Shown here: piece after piece, positions 28,126 to 38,621 of the stretch
How positions within the stretch are numbered: the stretch's first letter is position 1
Layout of the letters: each line of letters starts with the position of its first letter
Assembly: GCF_030316135.1 (NCBI RefSeq)
Contig: NZ_CP128185.1
Span: 4,216,001-4,280,000 of the forward strand
Source: Aliiglaciecola sp. LCG003
GTDB lineage: Bacteria > Pseudomonadota > Gammaproteobacteria > Enterobacterales > Alteromonadaceae
DNA: 64,000 nt
Direction: 5' to 3'
Notes under the pieces: generated by a model
The model's input: only the letters and a program-made list of their open reading frames with translations
What the model was told of the DNA's origin: nothing
Database searches by the model: none
Program-made: the position numbers and the translations under genes

Positions 28126-30763
28126 TATCTTTTATCGAAGTTTTCTCAAGGGGAGCGCGACGGGCAGCTTTAGAGTCCAGTTTATTGGCCTTGTCATGCT
28201 CACCCACTTCACGATACGCACGTTGTAAGTTATCCCGCCATTCTTGCTGCCAGGGCACCTTGGCGAGGGCCTTTTCAATCATTGCAATGCCATCTTGCAT
28301 ATGACCTTTTTGCAAGTACACCAAACCCGTCATATAGAGGCAGGCCGCATGTTCAGGGTTGTGATGCAGCATCTTTTTAAACCTCAGCTCCGCCCCATCC
28401 AAGTCTCCTTGATGAAATAGCTCAACACCATTGGTAAGAAAGCCCGGCTCGGGCAAGCTGAGCATATCATTAATCGGATCAGGCTGACACTTGGCGTTGG
28501 TGCCTTTTATCAGCGGCGCAAGATAATCCTTATAACGAACCCAGCGCGCTTTGGAACTTTTGTAAATGGGCTGGCGAACTTGCCATACACTAGCGGTTTT
28601 TACGGTGCGATCCAGCTTGTTGAAATCAAGCACTTGAGGCTCCCATTCAACCCCGATAAATTGCAACATCTTACGCGCATGAATTTCTAGCTCGTCAACC
28701 ACATTTTCATAATTTACTTCTAAGATATCGCCAGTAAACAACTGCTGCCAGTGATGCATCATCAGGTTGTGATCAGCTAATTGTTCGCCAATGTCTGTGA
28801 GATCATAAGCAAAGCCCATTCCGCCATGCTTCGCCTGATAGTCCGTAAAATAGTTAGAAATAGCAATATCTCGCGGATCACGGCGAACTGAGATAATTTT
28901 GGCGTTTGGGAACAGAAATTTGATCAAACCAATATGTTCAAAATTATGCGGTAATTTATCCACCACATGCTTGGCGTCTGGGGCAAGCTCCTGCATTTCT
29001 TTTAATATGTTATTCGCAATGCCCGCACTGACTTCAGGGGTTAAATCGTCTACACAATCTGGATAACTGCGCCCCGAGCCCACATGCCGCTCCCAACGGT
29101 TCAAGCCCTGTGCCACCTGCGGGATCAAGCCTAATTCCCCTGCGCCGAAGATTTGACTGTGGCTAGCAATAATCTGCTCAACCAAGGTCGTTCCCGAGCG
29201 TGGCATACCTACCACAAAAACCGGCAAGGTAGTTTGAACCCCATGTTCCCTACGATGTTCAAATAGCGCTTTAGAAAATCCGTAGCGAATACGTGCACAC
29301 TGGTTGCGGTGAGCCTTGGCATCATAGGGCAGGAACTTTTTGCTGGCCTGATTTGCTTGCTTAGCAAACTCGAAAGCTTGTGGGTAATCTCCCCGCTTCT
29401 CCCACGCGGCAGCAAGTTGAAACAATAAACCAGAGCACAGTGGGCCCTCTAAACTTGGCATTTTGGCCGCTTTAGCGAGTTTATCGAGCACGCTTTCATC
29501 TTCTGGAAAACGCCTTGCGTTAATTAGGCCGGCATAGCCTTTAATTGGATCGAGTTGTTTAACACGTTCGAATAATTCGATGGCTTCGTCTATTTGGCCA
29601 CGTTGCATCTGCTGTTGAGCTAAACCCTGTAATGCAGGAATAAAGTTTTTTCTTTCAATTAATATCTTGCGAAACATGCGCTCTGCCAGCTCAAAGTTTT
29701 GCTCTTGGCTTTCCACCATGGCTAAGGCATTGCTAGCTTGAGCTTGTTGCAGGCTAATTGCTTCAACGGGATGGGCTTCATTAGGTTGCAATACTTCGGC
29801 CAGCGCAACGGCTTTTTGCGCCGCGTGTCGTGCTTTTCCTTCGAACCTGTGCATGCTGATAAGTGCGAGCTTGACCCACAAGCCAATATTATCCGGCTCT
29901 AGTTTAAGCGCTTTTCGGACGAGATTGATCCCTTGTACAAAATGACCTTGCACCTGATACAATTCAGACAACTGCATACACAGGCTAATATTGTGCGGTA
30001 AAGATTTTAAATATTCGCGTAAGATTTCTTCCGCTTGCTGGTGTAAGTCATGTCCAGCTAATAGTTGGGCGTAGTGACTTAGTCGATGAATAAAATCAGC
30101 TTTGCTGATCTCATCTTGTTGCAGCGCTGCAAACTGCTCCTGCAGCCACCTTTCCGCAAAGGCATACTCTTGCTGCTCAACCCAGAGCCTGATCTGCAAG
30201 TCTTGCAGTTGCTGAAGATGCTGTTGATTTAACCCATCTGGCAACTCGGCGCTAATCTGTGCAAGTGCTTCATATGCTTGATGCAGAGTCGCTTGTGCGG
30301 CTTCATAGTGTGAGTCATCTAACTGTAAGTGGATAAGAAGAATGGCAACCGCAATGCGCTGGGGCTCAAGCTCAAAGGCTTGCTTAAATAGGTTTTGCGC
30401 TGCCTCGGCGTTTTCCTCATGCATACGACACTGACCCAAGCGCGCTAATGCTAAAGCATGCTCTGGCTGTTGCGTGACGACATGATCAAGCAGGGCAACT
30501 GCGCTGTCCAACTGTTGCATCAAAATACATACCGCGGCCAGATCCACCAAACTGTCAAGGTCAAGCTCTGTCTGATAAAGCTGAGCCTGTTCGAAGGTTT
30601 GCTCAGCTTGGAGGGTGTCGCCCAACAGACCATGGGACAGCGCCAACAGCGGCAATACCGCTGGGTCTTGGGTTTCATGCCAGATGCTCTGACTCAATTC
30701 CCGTAACTCGCTATATTGCTGCTGATCCGCCAGTTTCCTAAGCAACCTTAAGCTGTTGTTCAC
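28079..30763 (-). CDS. TPR-containing sulfotransferase
   Basis: An 894-residue fusion. Tetratricopeptide repeats fill about residues 1-480. A sulfotransferase domain follows at about 510-770, with the 5'-phosphosulfate loop VVGMPRSGTTLVEQIIASH near 518 and the 3'-phosphate site VRRDPRDIAISNYF near 626. One or two further TPRs close the protein. Such enzymes use PAPS to sulfate protein tyrosines or glycans. No signal peptide is seen, so it should act in the cytoplasm, before type I export. It starts (GTG) 10 bases after the adhesin stop, which makes the adhesin the obvious candidate substrate; this is an inference. Confidence 0.9.
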   Translation of the reverse strand: MNNSLRLLRKLADQQQYSELRELSQSIWHETQDPAVLPLLALSHGLLGDTLQAEQTFEQAQLYQTELDLDSLVDLAAVCILMQQLDSAVALLDHVVTQQPEHALALARLGQCRMHEENAEAAQNLFKQAFELEPQRIAVAILLIHLQLDDSHYEAAQATLHQAYEALAQISAELPDGLNQQHLQQLQDLQIRLWVEQQEYAFAERWLQEQFAALQQDEISKADFIHRLSHYAQLLAGHDLHQQAEEILREYLKSLPHNISLCMQLSELYQVQGHFVQGINLVRKALKLEPDNIGLWVKLALISMHRFEGKARHAAQKAVALAEVLQPNEAHPVEAISLQQAQASNALAMVESQEQNFELAERMFRKILIERKNFIPALQGLAQQQMQRGQIDEAIELFERVKQLDPIKGYAGLINARRFPEDESVLDKLAKAAKMPSLEGPLCSGLLFQLAAAWEKRGDYPQAFEFAKQANQASKKFLPYDAKAHRNQCARIRYGFSKALFEHRREHGVQTTLPVFVVGMPRSGTTLVEQIIASHSQIFGAGELGLIPQVAQGLNRWERHVGSGRSYPDCVDDLTPEVSAGIANNILKEMQELAPDAKHVVDKLPHNFEHIGLIKFLFPNAKIISVRRDPRDIAISNYFTDYQAKHGGMGFAYDLTDIGEQLADHNLMMHHWQQLFTGDILEVNYENVVDELEIHARKMLQFIGVEWEPQVLDFNKLDRTVKTASVWQVRQPIYKSSKARWVRYKDYLAPLIKGTNAKCQPDPINDMLSLPEPGFLTNGVELFHQGDLDGAELRFKKMLHHNPEHAACLYMTGLVYLQKGHMQDGIAMIEKALAKVPWQQEWRDNLQRAYREVGEHDKANKLDSKAARRAPLEKTSIKDNEYWQDDTAQIGEPL

Positions 30764-30773
30764 TATAGTGGCC

Positions 30774-33700
30774 TTAGCTTAGAACCTGTGTGGCCGCAAT
30801 GGAGGTGGGCAGCGTATTGACTGCAGTAACAGCTCCGATATTACCATGAGATCCTATGCCAGCGTAGATATCAACAGTGCTGAAGCCTCCGTTGGCTGCG
30901 CGTTGCATCAAGCCGGAGATTGGAATGTAAACGGCGTAACTACCAAAACCAGTAGAGTATGTTATGGAGCTAGCTGTAATTCTAGTACTAGTGATGTTGC
31001 CGTTTGCCCCTCCAACTATGGGGCTGCCATTACCCACAAGGTGTATGGTATCGTCGCTGCTGAGAAAATCTGCCCCAGCCCAAGGGGAAGATTGGCTCAT
31101 CAAATGAGAATCCGAGTCGACTATAATATATATGTCATAGGTGACACCAGCTGCAAACGTTCTGCCAGAATGATTCGATGACGTACCGGCGATCATATCG
31201 AAAACGACTATGGTTGTGTCTACTGGTGGCGCTTCGGTAGTGAAGTCAAGGGTGGTGCTATCTGTAATCCCGGCATAGGCATTGCCTGAGCTATCAACAA
31301 TGGCTGTTGATGCAATCTGGACGTTGTAGTTAGCACTGGTATTGGCAAAATCTACAGATGGATTAATGGTTAATTGGTTACTGCTGATTGAAAGCTGCCC
31401 GCCGTGGGACGCGACATCGATAGTGATGGTTTGTGAGCCATCGCTGATCACAATGTTGCCACTACCTAGCGCAATGCTCTCGTTGAAATTAACTACGATA
31501 TTGGCGTCAAGGGCTACGCCAGTAGCATTGTCGGTGGGTGAGCTGCTACTAAAGGTTGGACTATTGGCATCAATGGCATCGCCTGCTTGGCTGATGGCTG
31601 TGGTAAAGGTCGCGCTAGGGTTACCGGCTGCATCTTCGAGTATAAATGAAACTGGTATATCCGCCCCTGCTGCAATATCAGTGTGACCTTCAGCCACGGT
31701 ATAGGTAGCGCTATAGCTGCCGCCGCCATTATCTGTAAAACCGGTGACTGCCACGCCGTTAATCGTTCCGCTAGATAAACTTAAACCCGCTTCGCTGGCG
31801 GTAATAGAGACTGTCACCGCATCCCCAATGTTCATTGCTGCATTAGGAATACTCACTGCACTTATGCTGGCCGCACTGCTATCAATGGTAATTGCCAATG
31901 CGGATGAAGCCGCACTTGTATTGCCCGCAGCGTCGGTGGCAGTTGCCGAAACATTATAGGTTCCATCAGTTAGAGATACTGGAGTCATGCTCCAATTGCC
32001 AGATCCGTCGGCTGTTGTGGTACCAACTGAGGTTGAACCAATGAAAAGCTCAATTACGGCATTGGCTTCCGCTGTACCATTAAAAGTTGGCGTGAAATCA
32101 TTGGTTAGGTTATCTGTAGCAGAGACGCCTGTATCAGAGCCGGCAGCAAGATCTGGTGCAGCCACAGTGGGTGTATTAGCATCTATAGCATCGCCACCTT
32201 GGCTAATTGCTGTGGTGAAGGTCGCGCTAGAGTTACCGGCTGCATCTTCGAGTATAAATGAAACAGGAATATCCGCCCCGGCCGCAATATCAGTGTGACC
32301 TTCTGCCACTGTATAGGTGGCGCTATAGTTGCCGCCGCCATTGTCGGTAAAACCAGTGACGGCCACGCCATTAATTGACCCGCTGGCTAAACTCAAACCT
32401 GCTTCGCTAGCAGTGATTGACACCGTAACAGCGTCACCCACGTTCATCGCTGCATTAGGGATGCTAACAGCACTGATGCTGGCCGCACTGCTATCAATGG
32501 TAATTGCCAATGCGGATGAAGCCGCACTTGTATTGCCCGCGGCGTCAGTGGCAGTTGCCGAAATATTATGCCCCCCGTCAGCTAGAGTTGGGGTAGTAAA
32601 ACTCCAATTACCCGAACCGTCGGCTGTTGTTGTGCCAAGTGACGTTATACCTGAGAAAACCTCAATTACGGCATTGGCTTCCGCTGTACCGTTAAAGTTT
32701 GGCGTGCTATCACTAGTTAAGTTATCTGTAGCAGAAATGCCTGTATCAGAGCTGGCAGCAAGATCTGGTGTAGAAGGCGCATTAGGTGTATTAGCATCTA
32801 TGGCATCGCCTGCTTGGCTGATGGCTGTGGTAAAGGTAGCGCTAGGGTTACCTGCACTGTCTTCTAGCACAAATGAAACCGGAATATCTGCCCCTGCTGC
32901 AATATCAGTTTGACCTTCAGCCACCGTATAGGTAGCGCTATAACTGCCGCCGCCATTGTCGGTAAAGCCGGTAACAGCCACACCGTTTATGCTGCCGCTG
33001 GCTAAACTTAAACCCGCTTCGCTAGCAGTGATTGACACAGTAACAGCGTCACCCACGTTCATTGCTGTATTTGGAATACTCACTGCGCTGATGGTTGGGC
33101 TATTGGCATCTATGGCATCGCCCGCTTGGCTGATGGCTGTGGTGAAGGCCGCGCTGGGGTTACCGGCTGCATCAGTCAATACAAATGAAACCGGAATATC
33201 TGCCCCGGCTGCAATATCAGTGTGACCTTCAGCCACCGTATAGGTCGCGCTGTAGCTGCCGCCGCCATTATCGGTAAAGCCAGTGACTGCCACACCGTTT
33301 ATGGTGCCACTAGTCAAGTTTAATCCCGCTTCGCTGGCAGTGATTGACACTGTCACCACATCACCCACGTTCATCGCTGTATTTGGAATACTGACTGCAC
33401 TGATGCTGGGTGCACTGGCATCAATGGTAATTTCAAGTGGGGATGAAGCCGCACTGGTATTGCCCGCGGCGTCGGTGGCAGTTGTCGAAACATTATAGGT
33501 TCCATCAGTTAGAGATACTGGAGTCATGCTCCAATTGCCAGATCCGTCGGCTGTTGTGGTACCAACTGAGGTTGAACCAATGAAAAGCTCAATTACGACA
33601 TTGGCTTCCGCTGTACCGTTAAAGGTTGGCGTAAAATCACTAGTTAAGTTATCTGTAACAGAAGCGCCTGTATCAGAGCTAGCAGCAAGATCTGGTGTAG

Positions 33701-36700
33701 CCACAGTGGGGGTATTAGCATCAATAGCATCGCCCGCTTGGCTAATCGCCGTGGTGAAGGCCGCGCTGGGGTTACCTGCACTGTCTTCTAACACGAAAGA
33801 AACTGGAATATCCGCCCCTGCCGCAATATCTGTTTGGCCTTCAGCCACTGTATAGGTGGCGCTATAGTTGCCGCCGCCATTGTCGGTAAAACCAGTGACG
33901 GCCACGCCATTAATCGTACCGCTTGATAAACTTAAACCTGCTTCGCTAGCAGTGATTGACACCGTAACAGCGTCACCCACGTTCATCGCTGCATTAGGGA
34001 TGCTAACAGCACTGATGCTGGCCGCACTGCTATCAATGGTAATTGCCAATGCGGATGAAGCCGCACTTGTATTGCCCGCGGCGTCAGTAGCAGTTGCCGA
34101 AATATTGTGCCCCCCGTCAGCTAGAGTTGGGGTAGTAAAGCTCCAATTACCCGAACCGTCGGCTGTTGTTGTGCCAAGTGACGATGAACCAGAGAATACC
34201 TCAATTACGGCATTGGCTTCCGCTGTACCGTTAAAGGTTGGCGTAAAATCACTAGTTAAGTTATCTGTAGCAGAAATGCCTGTATCAGAGCTAGCAGCAA
34301 GATCTGGTGTAGAAGGCGCATTAGGTGTATTAGCATCTATGGCATCGCCTGCTTGGCTAATCGCCGTGGTGAAGGCCGCGCTGGGGTTACCGGCTGCGTC
34401 AGTCAATACAAATGAAACCGGAATATCCAACCCGGCTGCAATATCAGTGTGACCTTCAGCCACCGTATAGGTTGCGCTGTAGCTGCCGCCACCATTATCG
34501 GTAAAGCCGGTGACTGCCACACCGTTAATTGACCCGCTGGCTAAACTTAAACCTGCTTCGCTAGCAGTAATTGACACAGTAACAGCGTCACCCACGTTCA
34601 TTGCTGTATTTGGAATACTCACAGCACTTATAGTCGGGCTATTGGCATCTATAGCATCGCCTGCTTGGCTAATCGCCGTGGTGAAGGCCGCGCTGGGGTT
34701 ACCGGCTGCGTCAGTCAATACAAATGAAACCGGAATATCTGCCCCGGCTACACGGTCAGTTTGACCTTCAGCCACGGTATAGGTCGCGCTGTAGCTGCCG
34801 CCACCATTATCGGTAAAGCCGGTGACTGCAACGCCGTTAATTGACCCGCTGGCTAAACTCAAACCCGCTTCGCTAGCAGTGATTGACACAGTAACAGCGT
34901 CACCCACGTTCATTGCTGTATTCGGAATACTCACTGCGCTGATGGTCGGGCTATTGGCATCGATGGCATCGCCTGCTTGGCTTATTGCTGTGGTGAAGGT
35001 CGCGCTAGGGTTACCGGCTGCGTCAGTCAATACAAATGAAACCGGAATATCTGCCCCGGCTGCAATATCAGTGTGACCTTCAGCCACCGTATAGGTAGCG
35101 CTGTAGCTGCCGCCGCCATTATCGGTAAAATCGGTGACTGCCACACCGTTTATGCTGCCGCTGGCTAAAGTTAAACCTGCTTCGCTAGCGGTAATAGATA
35201 CCGTTACCACATCGCCGACGTTCATCGCTGCATTCGAAATACTCACAGCACTTATAGTTGGGCTATTAGCATCTATAGCATCGCCTGCTTGGCTAATCGC
35301 CGTGGTGAAGGCCGCGCTGGGGTTACCGGCTACATCAGTCAATACAAATGAAACAGGAATATCCGCCCCGGCCGCAATATCAGTGTGACCTTCTGCCACT
35401 GTATAGGTGGCGCTATAGTTGCCGCCGCCATTGTCGGTAAAACCAGTGACGGCCACGCCATTAATTGACCCGCTGGCTAAACTCAAACCTGCTTCGCTAG
35501 CAGTGATTGACACCGTAACAGCGTCACCCACGTTCATCGCTGCATTCGAAATACTCACAGCGCTGATGGTTGGGCTATTAGCATCTATGGCATCGCCTGC
35601 TTGGCTTATTGCTGTGGTGAAGGTCGCGCTGGGGTTACCGGCTGCGTCAGTCAATACAAATGAAACCGGAATATCGGCATCGGCTGCAATATCAGTGTGG
35701 CCTTCAGCCACCGTATAGGTTGCGCTGTAGCTGCCGCCGCCATTATCGGTAAAGCCGGTAACAGCCACGCCATTAATTGACCCGCTGGCTAAACTTAAAC
35801 CTGCTTCGCTAGCAGTAATTGACACAGTAACAGCGTCACCCACGTTCATTGCTGTATTTGGAATACTCACAGCACTTATAGTCGGGCTATTGGCATCTAT
35901 AGCATCGCCTGCTTGGCTAATCGCCGTGGTGAAGGCCGCGCTGGGGTTACCGGCTGCGTCAGTCAATACAAATGAAACCGGAATATCTGCCCCGGCTACA
36001 CGGTCAGTTTGACCTTCAGCCACGGTATAGGTCGCGCTGTAGCTGCCGCCACCATTATCGGTAAAGCCGGTGACTGCCACACCGTTTATGCTGCCGCTGG
36101 CTAAACTCAAACCCGCTTCGCTAGCAGTGATTGACACAGTAACAACGTCACCCACGTTCATTGCTGTATTTGGAATACTCACAGCACTTATAGTCGGGCT
36201 ATTGGCATCGATGGCATCGCCTGCTTGGCTTATTGCTGTGGTGAAGGTCGCGCTGGGGTTACCGGCTGCGTCAGTCAATACAAATGAAACCGGAATATCT
36301 GCCCCGGCTGCAATATCAGTGTGGCCTTCAGCCACGGTATAGGTTGCGCTGTAGCTGCCGCCGCCATTATCGGTAAAGCCGGTGACTGCAACGCCGTTAA
36401 TTGACCCGCTGGCTAAACTCAAACCCGCTTCGCTAGCAGTGATTGACACAGTAACAGCGTCACCCACGTTCATTGCTGTATTCGGAATACTCACTGCGCT
36501 GATGGTCGGGCTATTGGCATCGATGGCATCGCCTGCTTGGCTTATTGCTGTGGTGAAGGTCGCGCTAGGGTTACCGGCTGCGTCAGTCAATACAAATGAA
36601 ACCGGAATATCTGCTCCGGCTGCAATATCAGTATGCCCTTCCGCCACCGTATAGGTAGCGCTGTAGCTGCCGCCGCCATTATCGGTAAAACCGGTGACTG

Positions 36701-38621
36701 CCACACCGTTTATGCTGCCGCTGGCTAAAGTTAAACCTGCTTCGCTAGCGGTAATAGATACCGTTACCACATCGCCGACGTTCATCGCTGCATTCGAAAT
36801 ACTCACAGCACTTATAGTTGGGCTATTAGCATCTATAGCATCGCCTGCTTGGCTAATCGCCGTGGTGAAGGCCGCGCTGGGGTTACCGGCTACATCAGTC
36901 AATACAAATGAAACCGGAATATCGGCTCCGGCTGCAATATCAGTGTGACCTTCAGCCACCGTATAGGTAGCGCTGTAGCTGCCGCCACCATTATCGGTAA
37001 AACCGGTGACGGCCACGCCATTAATCGTACCGCTGGCTAAACTCAAACCTGCTTCGCTAGCAGTGATTGACACAGTAACAACGTCACCCACGTTCATTGC
37101 GGCGTTCGGAATACTCACTGCACTGATGGTTGGGGCTGTACTTATAAAAATTTCACTAGTATCGGATATGTTGCTGGCCGGCAGCGCCGTACTGGTCATC
37201 ACATTACCCGAAGTGTCCGCTACCGAACCTACGGTATAACTGCTAACCGTAAGATCCTGACTAGAATCTCCATCTTGAATTGTATAACTGCCTGTCAGAG
37301 TATTTCCGTTAGCAGCCGCAACCAATTGCACACTCGCTCCAGTGTCCAAAACCACCGTCATACTGCTGCCTGATTGAACAGTTTCACTCACAGTCGCGGT
37401 GATGCTGATTTCTTGTCCCGAATCATAACTGCCGTCGGCCGTGGAGGAGAAAAACGAGCTGATAACCGGGGCTTCACTGTCCAGATTGAAAGAACTCAAC
37501 GGGATCGCTATATCAGCATTTGGGCCATTCTCAAAAGCATTGATACCGGCAATCAGTAACTGAATCGCGACTGGATTAAAACTAAGTTTTCCATCTTCAT
37601 CTGCTGTTAGGTTTGCTTTTAACGTCTGCAGCGTTTCTGACAGGCTGCCAGACTCAGTATCTGCACCGGCTAAGGCCGCCAGCACATTACCATACTGTTC
37701 CGCTGGGCTTAGTCCGTCACTGTCGTCATATTCGTCTTCTAATACTGTCAACGCAGGTCCGGTGATATCATCGACAGAAAACAGTTCACCCACCTGTTGA
37801 TTTACCGCAACGTTTTCTGAGGTGATTTGATTATCCGTGATCTCTGCTAACTGCACAGCTAATTCGGTTAAAGGAGTCACATTAATCGACACATTATCGT
37901 CACCATTGGCGGTGGCCATTGCACGAATTTCACTGCCAAGACTTGTTGGTAGACCATTGGCTTCATTGATGAAGTCATCATTAGTGTCGTTGATATCCAC
38001 TACGCGAGCCAACAAGGGTCCCTCGTAGCCATTATCAATGGTTAGCACGAACGGGCCAGTGGAGAAATCATGCTCAGCAGAGGCTAGCAAATTCCCCTCT
38101 TGATCATAGACTTCTACGGTCGCAACTGAATATATTGGAGATGCCGTAGCAACAACGCTGACGGTATAACTGCTAGTATTAACTACTGGTGTCGAGTCAT
38201 CATCGTTGCTGCCAATGGCATACATGGCAGCCGCTCCGCCAAACACCAAGGCGCCATTCAAAATTTGCGATGAACCATCAGGAGCTTGCCATGATTCAGT
38301 ATCAGATCTAGCTCCGGCTACACCAACCGAGGCTGCCGTTGAGTCGAGCATCACTCCTTCGCTGACAGAACCGTCAATACTGTAAACAGCATGGCTAGCA
38401 TCATCGTAAAAACCTTCCACTTGGAGCACAACTTCCTGCTCGACTTCTACTTCCAGCGTATTTCCTTTACGCTTTATGGTTAAACCCTCTGGCGGCTCCA
38501 TAGTAGCTTGATCAAATACGCTATAGCTCGCTTCAGGATTAACTTGCAAAGTTTGAACTTCACTCAGCAAGGTTTGTGTGACTTGGCCATTTTTTAATGT
38601 TTCTACGAGTACTAAATTCAC
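30774..38621 (-). CDS. Giant Ig-repeat surface adhesin, predicted type I secreted
   Basis: A 2,615-residue protein starting at GTG with AAGG 7 bases upstream. Residues 1-150 form an N-terminal module ending in a hydrophobic Ala/Gly stretch (ALVFGGAAAMYAIG) near 130. After a helical region and one distinct Ig-like domain (about 385-495) come 14 copies of a 104-residue Ig-like unit (ISAVSIPN..MNVGDxVTVSITASEAGL) and 4 copies of a Big-type unit (FTPTFNGTAEANAVIE) up to about 2355. A SbsA/Big_5-like domain and a ~145-residue C-terminal domain follow. No Sec signal and no RTX nonapeptides are visible. Co-transcription with TolC, ABC and HlyD genes predicts type I export to the cell surface. Confidence 0.88.
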   Translation of the reverse strand: MNLVLVETLKNGQVTQTLLSEVQTLQVNPEASYSVFDQATMEPPEGLTIKRKGNTLEVEVEQEVVLQVEGFYDDASHAVYSIDGSVSEGVMLDSTAASVGVAGARSDTESWQAPDGSSQILNGALVFGGAAAMYAIGSNDDDSTPVVNTSSYTVSVVATASPIYSVATVEVYDQEGNLLASAEHDFSTGPFVLTIDNGYEGPLLARVVDINDTNDDFINEANGLPTSLGSEIRAMATANGDDNVSINVTPLTELAVQLAEITDNQITSENVAVNQQVGELFSVDDITGPALTVLEDEYDDSDGLSPAEQYGNVLAALAGADTESGSLSETLQTLKANLTADEDGKLSFNPVAIQLLIAGINAFENGPNADIAIPLSSFNLDSEAPVISSFFSSTADGSYDSGQEISITATVSETVQSGSSMTVVLDTGASVQLVAAANGNTLTGSYTIQDGDSSQDLTVSSYTVGSVADTSGNVMTSTALPASNISDTSEIFISTAPTISAVSIPNAAMNVGDVVTVSITASEAGLSLASGTINGVAVTGFTDNGGGSYSATYTVAEGHTDIAAGADIPVSFVLTDVAGNPSAAFTTAISQAGDAIDANSPTISAVSISNAAMNVGDVVTVSITASEAGLTLASGSINGVAVTGFTDNGGGSYSATYTVAEGHTDIAAGADIPVSFVLTDAAGNPSATFTTAISQAGDAIDANSPTISAVSIPNTAMNVGDAVTVSITASEAGLSLASGSINGVAVTGFTDNGGGSYSATYTVAEGHTDIAAGADIPVSFVLTDAAGNPSATFTTAISQAGDAIDANSPTISAVSIPNTAMNVGDVVTVSITASEAGLSLASGSINGVAVTGFTDNGGGSYSATYTVAEGQTDRVAGADIPVSFVLTDAAGNPSAAFTTAISQAGDAIDANSPTISAVSIPNTAMNVGDAVTVSITASEAGLSLASGSINGVAVTGFTDNGGGSYSATYTVAEGHTDIAADADIPVSFVLTDAAGNPSATFTTAISQAGDAIDANSPTISAVSISNAAMNVGDAVTVSITASEAGLSLASGSINGVAVTGFTDNGGGNYSATYTVAEGHTDIAAGADIPVSFVLTDVAGNPSAAFTTAISQAGDAIDANSPTISAVSISNAAMNVGDVVTVSITASEAGLTLASGSINGVAVTDFTDNGGGSYSATYTVAEGHTDIAAGADIPVSFVLTDAAGNPSATFTTAISQAGDAIDANSPTISAVSIPNTAMNVGDAVTVSITASEAGLSLASGSINGVAVTGFTDNGGGSYSATYTVAEGQTDRVAGADIPVSFVLTDAAGNPSAAFTTAISQAGDAIDANSPTISAVSIPNTAMNVGDAVTVSITASEAGLSLASGSINGVAVTGFTDNGGGSYSATYTVAEGHTDIAAGLDIPVSFVLTDAAGNPSAAFTTAISQAGDAIDANTPNAPSTPDLAASSDTGISATDNLTSDFTPTFNGTAEANAVIEVFSGSSSLGTTTADGSGNWSFTTPTLADGGHNISATATDAAGNTSAASSALAITIDSSAASISAVSIPNAAMNVGDAVTVSITASEAGLSLSSGTINGVAVTGFTDNGGGNYSATYTVAEGQTDIAAGADIPVSFVLEDSAGNPSAAFTTAISQAGDAIDANTPTVATPDLAASSDTGASVTDNLTSDFTPTFNGTAEANVVIELFIGSTSVGTTTADGSGNWSMTPVSLTDGTYNVSTTATDAAGNTSAASSPLEITIDASAPSISAVSIPNTAMNVGDVVTVSITASEAGLNLTSGTINGVAVTGFTDNGGGSYSATYTVAEGHTDIAAGADIPVSFVLTDAAGNPSAAFTTAISQAGDAIDANSPTISAVSIPNTAMNVGDAVTVSITASEAGLSLASGSINGVAVTGFTDNGGGSYSATYTVAEGQTDIAAGADIPVSFVLEDSAGNPSATFTTAISQAGDAIDANTPNAPSTPDLAASSDTGISATDNLTSDSTPNFNGTAEANAVIEVFSGITSLGTTTADGSGNWSFTTPTLADGGHNISATATDAAGNTSAASSALAITIDSSAASISAVSIPNAAMNVGDAVTVSITASEAGLSLASGSINGVAVTGFTDNGGGNYSATYTVAEGHTDIAAGADIPVSFILEDAAGNSSATFTTAISQGGDAIDANTPTVAAPDLAAGSDTGVSATDNLTNDFTPTFNGTAEANAVIELFIGSTSVGTTTADGSGNWSMTPVSLTDGTYNVSATATDAAGNTSAASSALAITIDSSAASISAVSIPNAAMNIGDAVTVSITASEAGLSLSSGTINGVAVTGFTDNGGGSYSATYTVAEGHTDIAAGADIPVSFILEDAAGNPSATFTTAISQAGDAIDANSPTFSSSSPTDNATGVALDANIVVNFNESIALGSGNIVISDGSQTITIDVASHGGQLSISSNQLTINPSVDFANTSANYNVQIASTAIVDSSGNAYAGITDSTTLDFTTEAPPVDTTIVVFDMIAGTSSNHSGRTFAAGVTYDIYIIVDSDSHLMSQSSPWAGADFLSSDDTIHLVGNGSPIVGGANGNITSTRITASSITYSTGFGSYAVYIPISGLMQRAANGGFSTVDIYAGIGSHGNIGAVTAVNTLPTSIAATQVLS
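31560..37134 (-). repeat. Tandem 312-base Ig-unit array inside the adhesin gene
   Basis: The coding array consists of 14 units of 312 bases (type A), of which nine are contiguous at about 34336-37134; the other five alternate with four type B units of roughly the same size. Many units are nearly identical at DNA level, e.g. bases 35161-35340 and 36721-36900 are identical, an offset of exactly five units (1,560 bases). Confidence 0.92.

Noticed and set aside
31342-37239. Many plus-strand open frames of 60-194 codons repeating every 312 bases opposite the adhesin
   Set aside because: They are mirror frames of the tandem Ig repeats; the minus-strand frame is continuous over 2,615 codons with proper domains. 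No ribosome sites or independent conservation.
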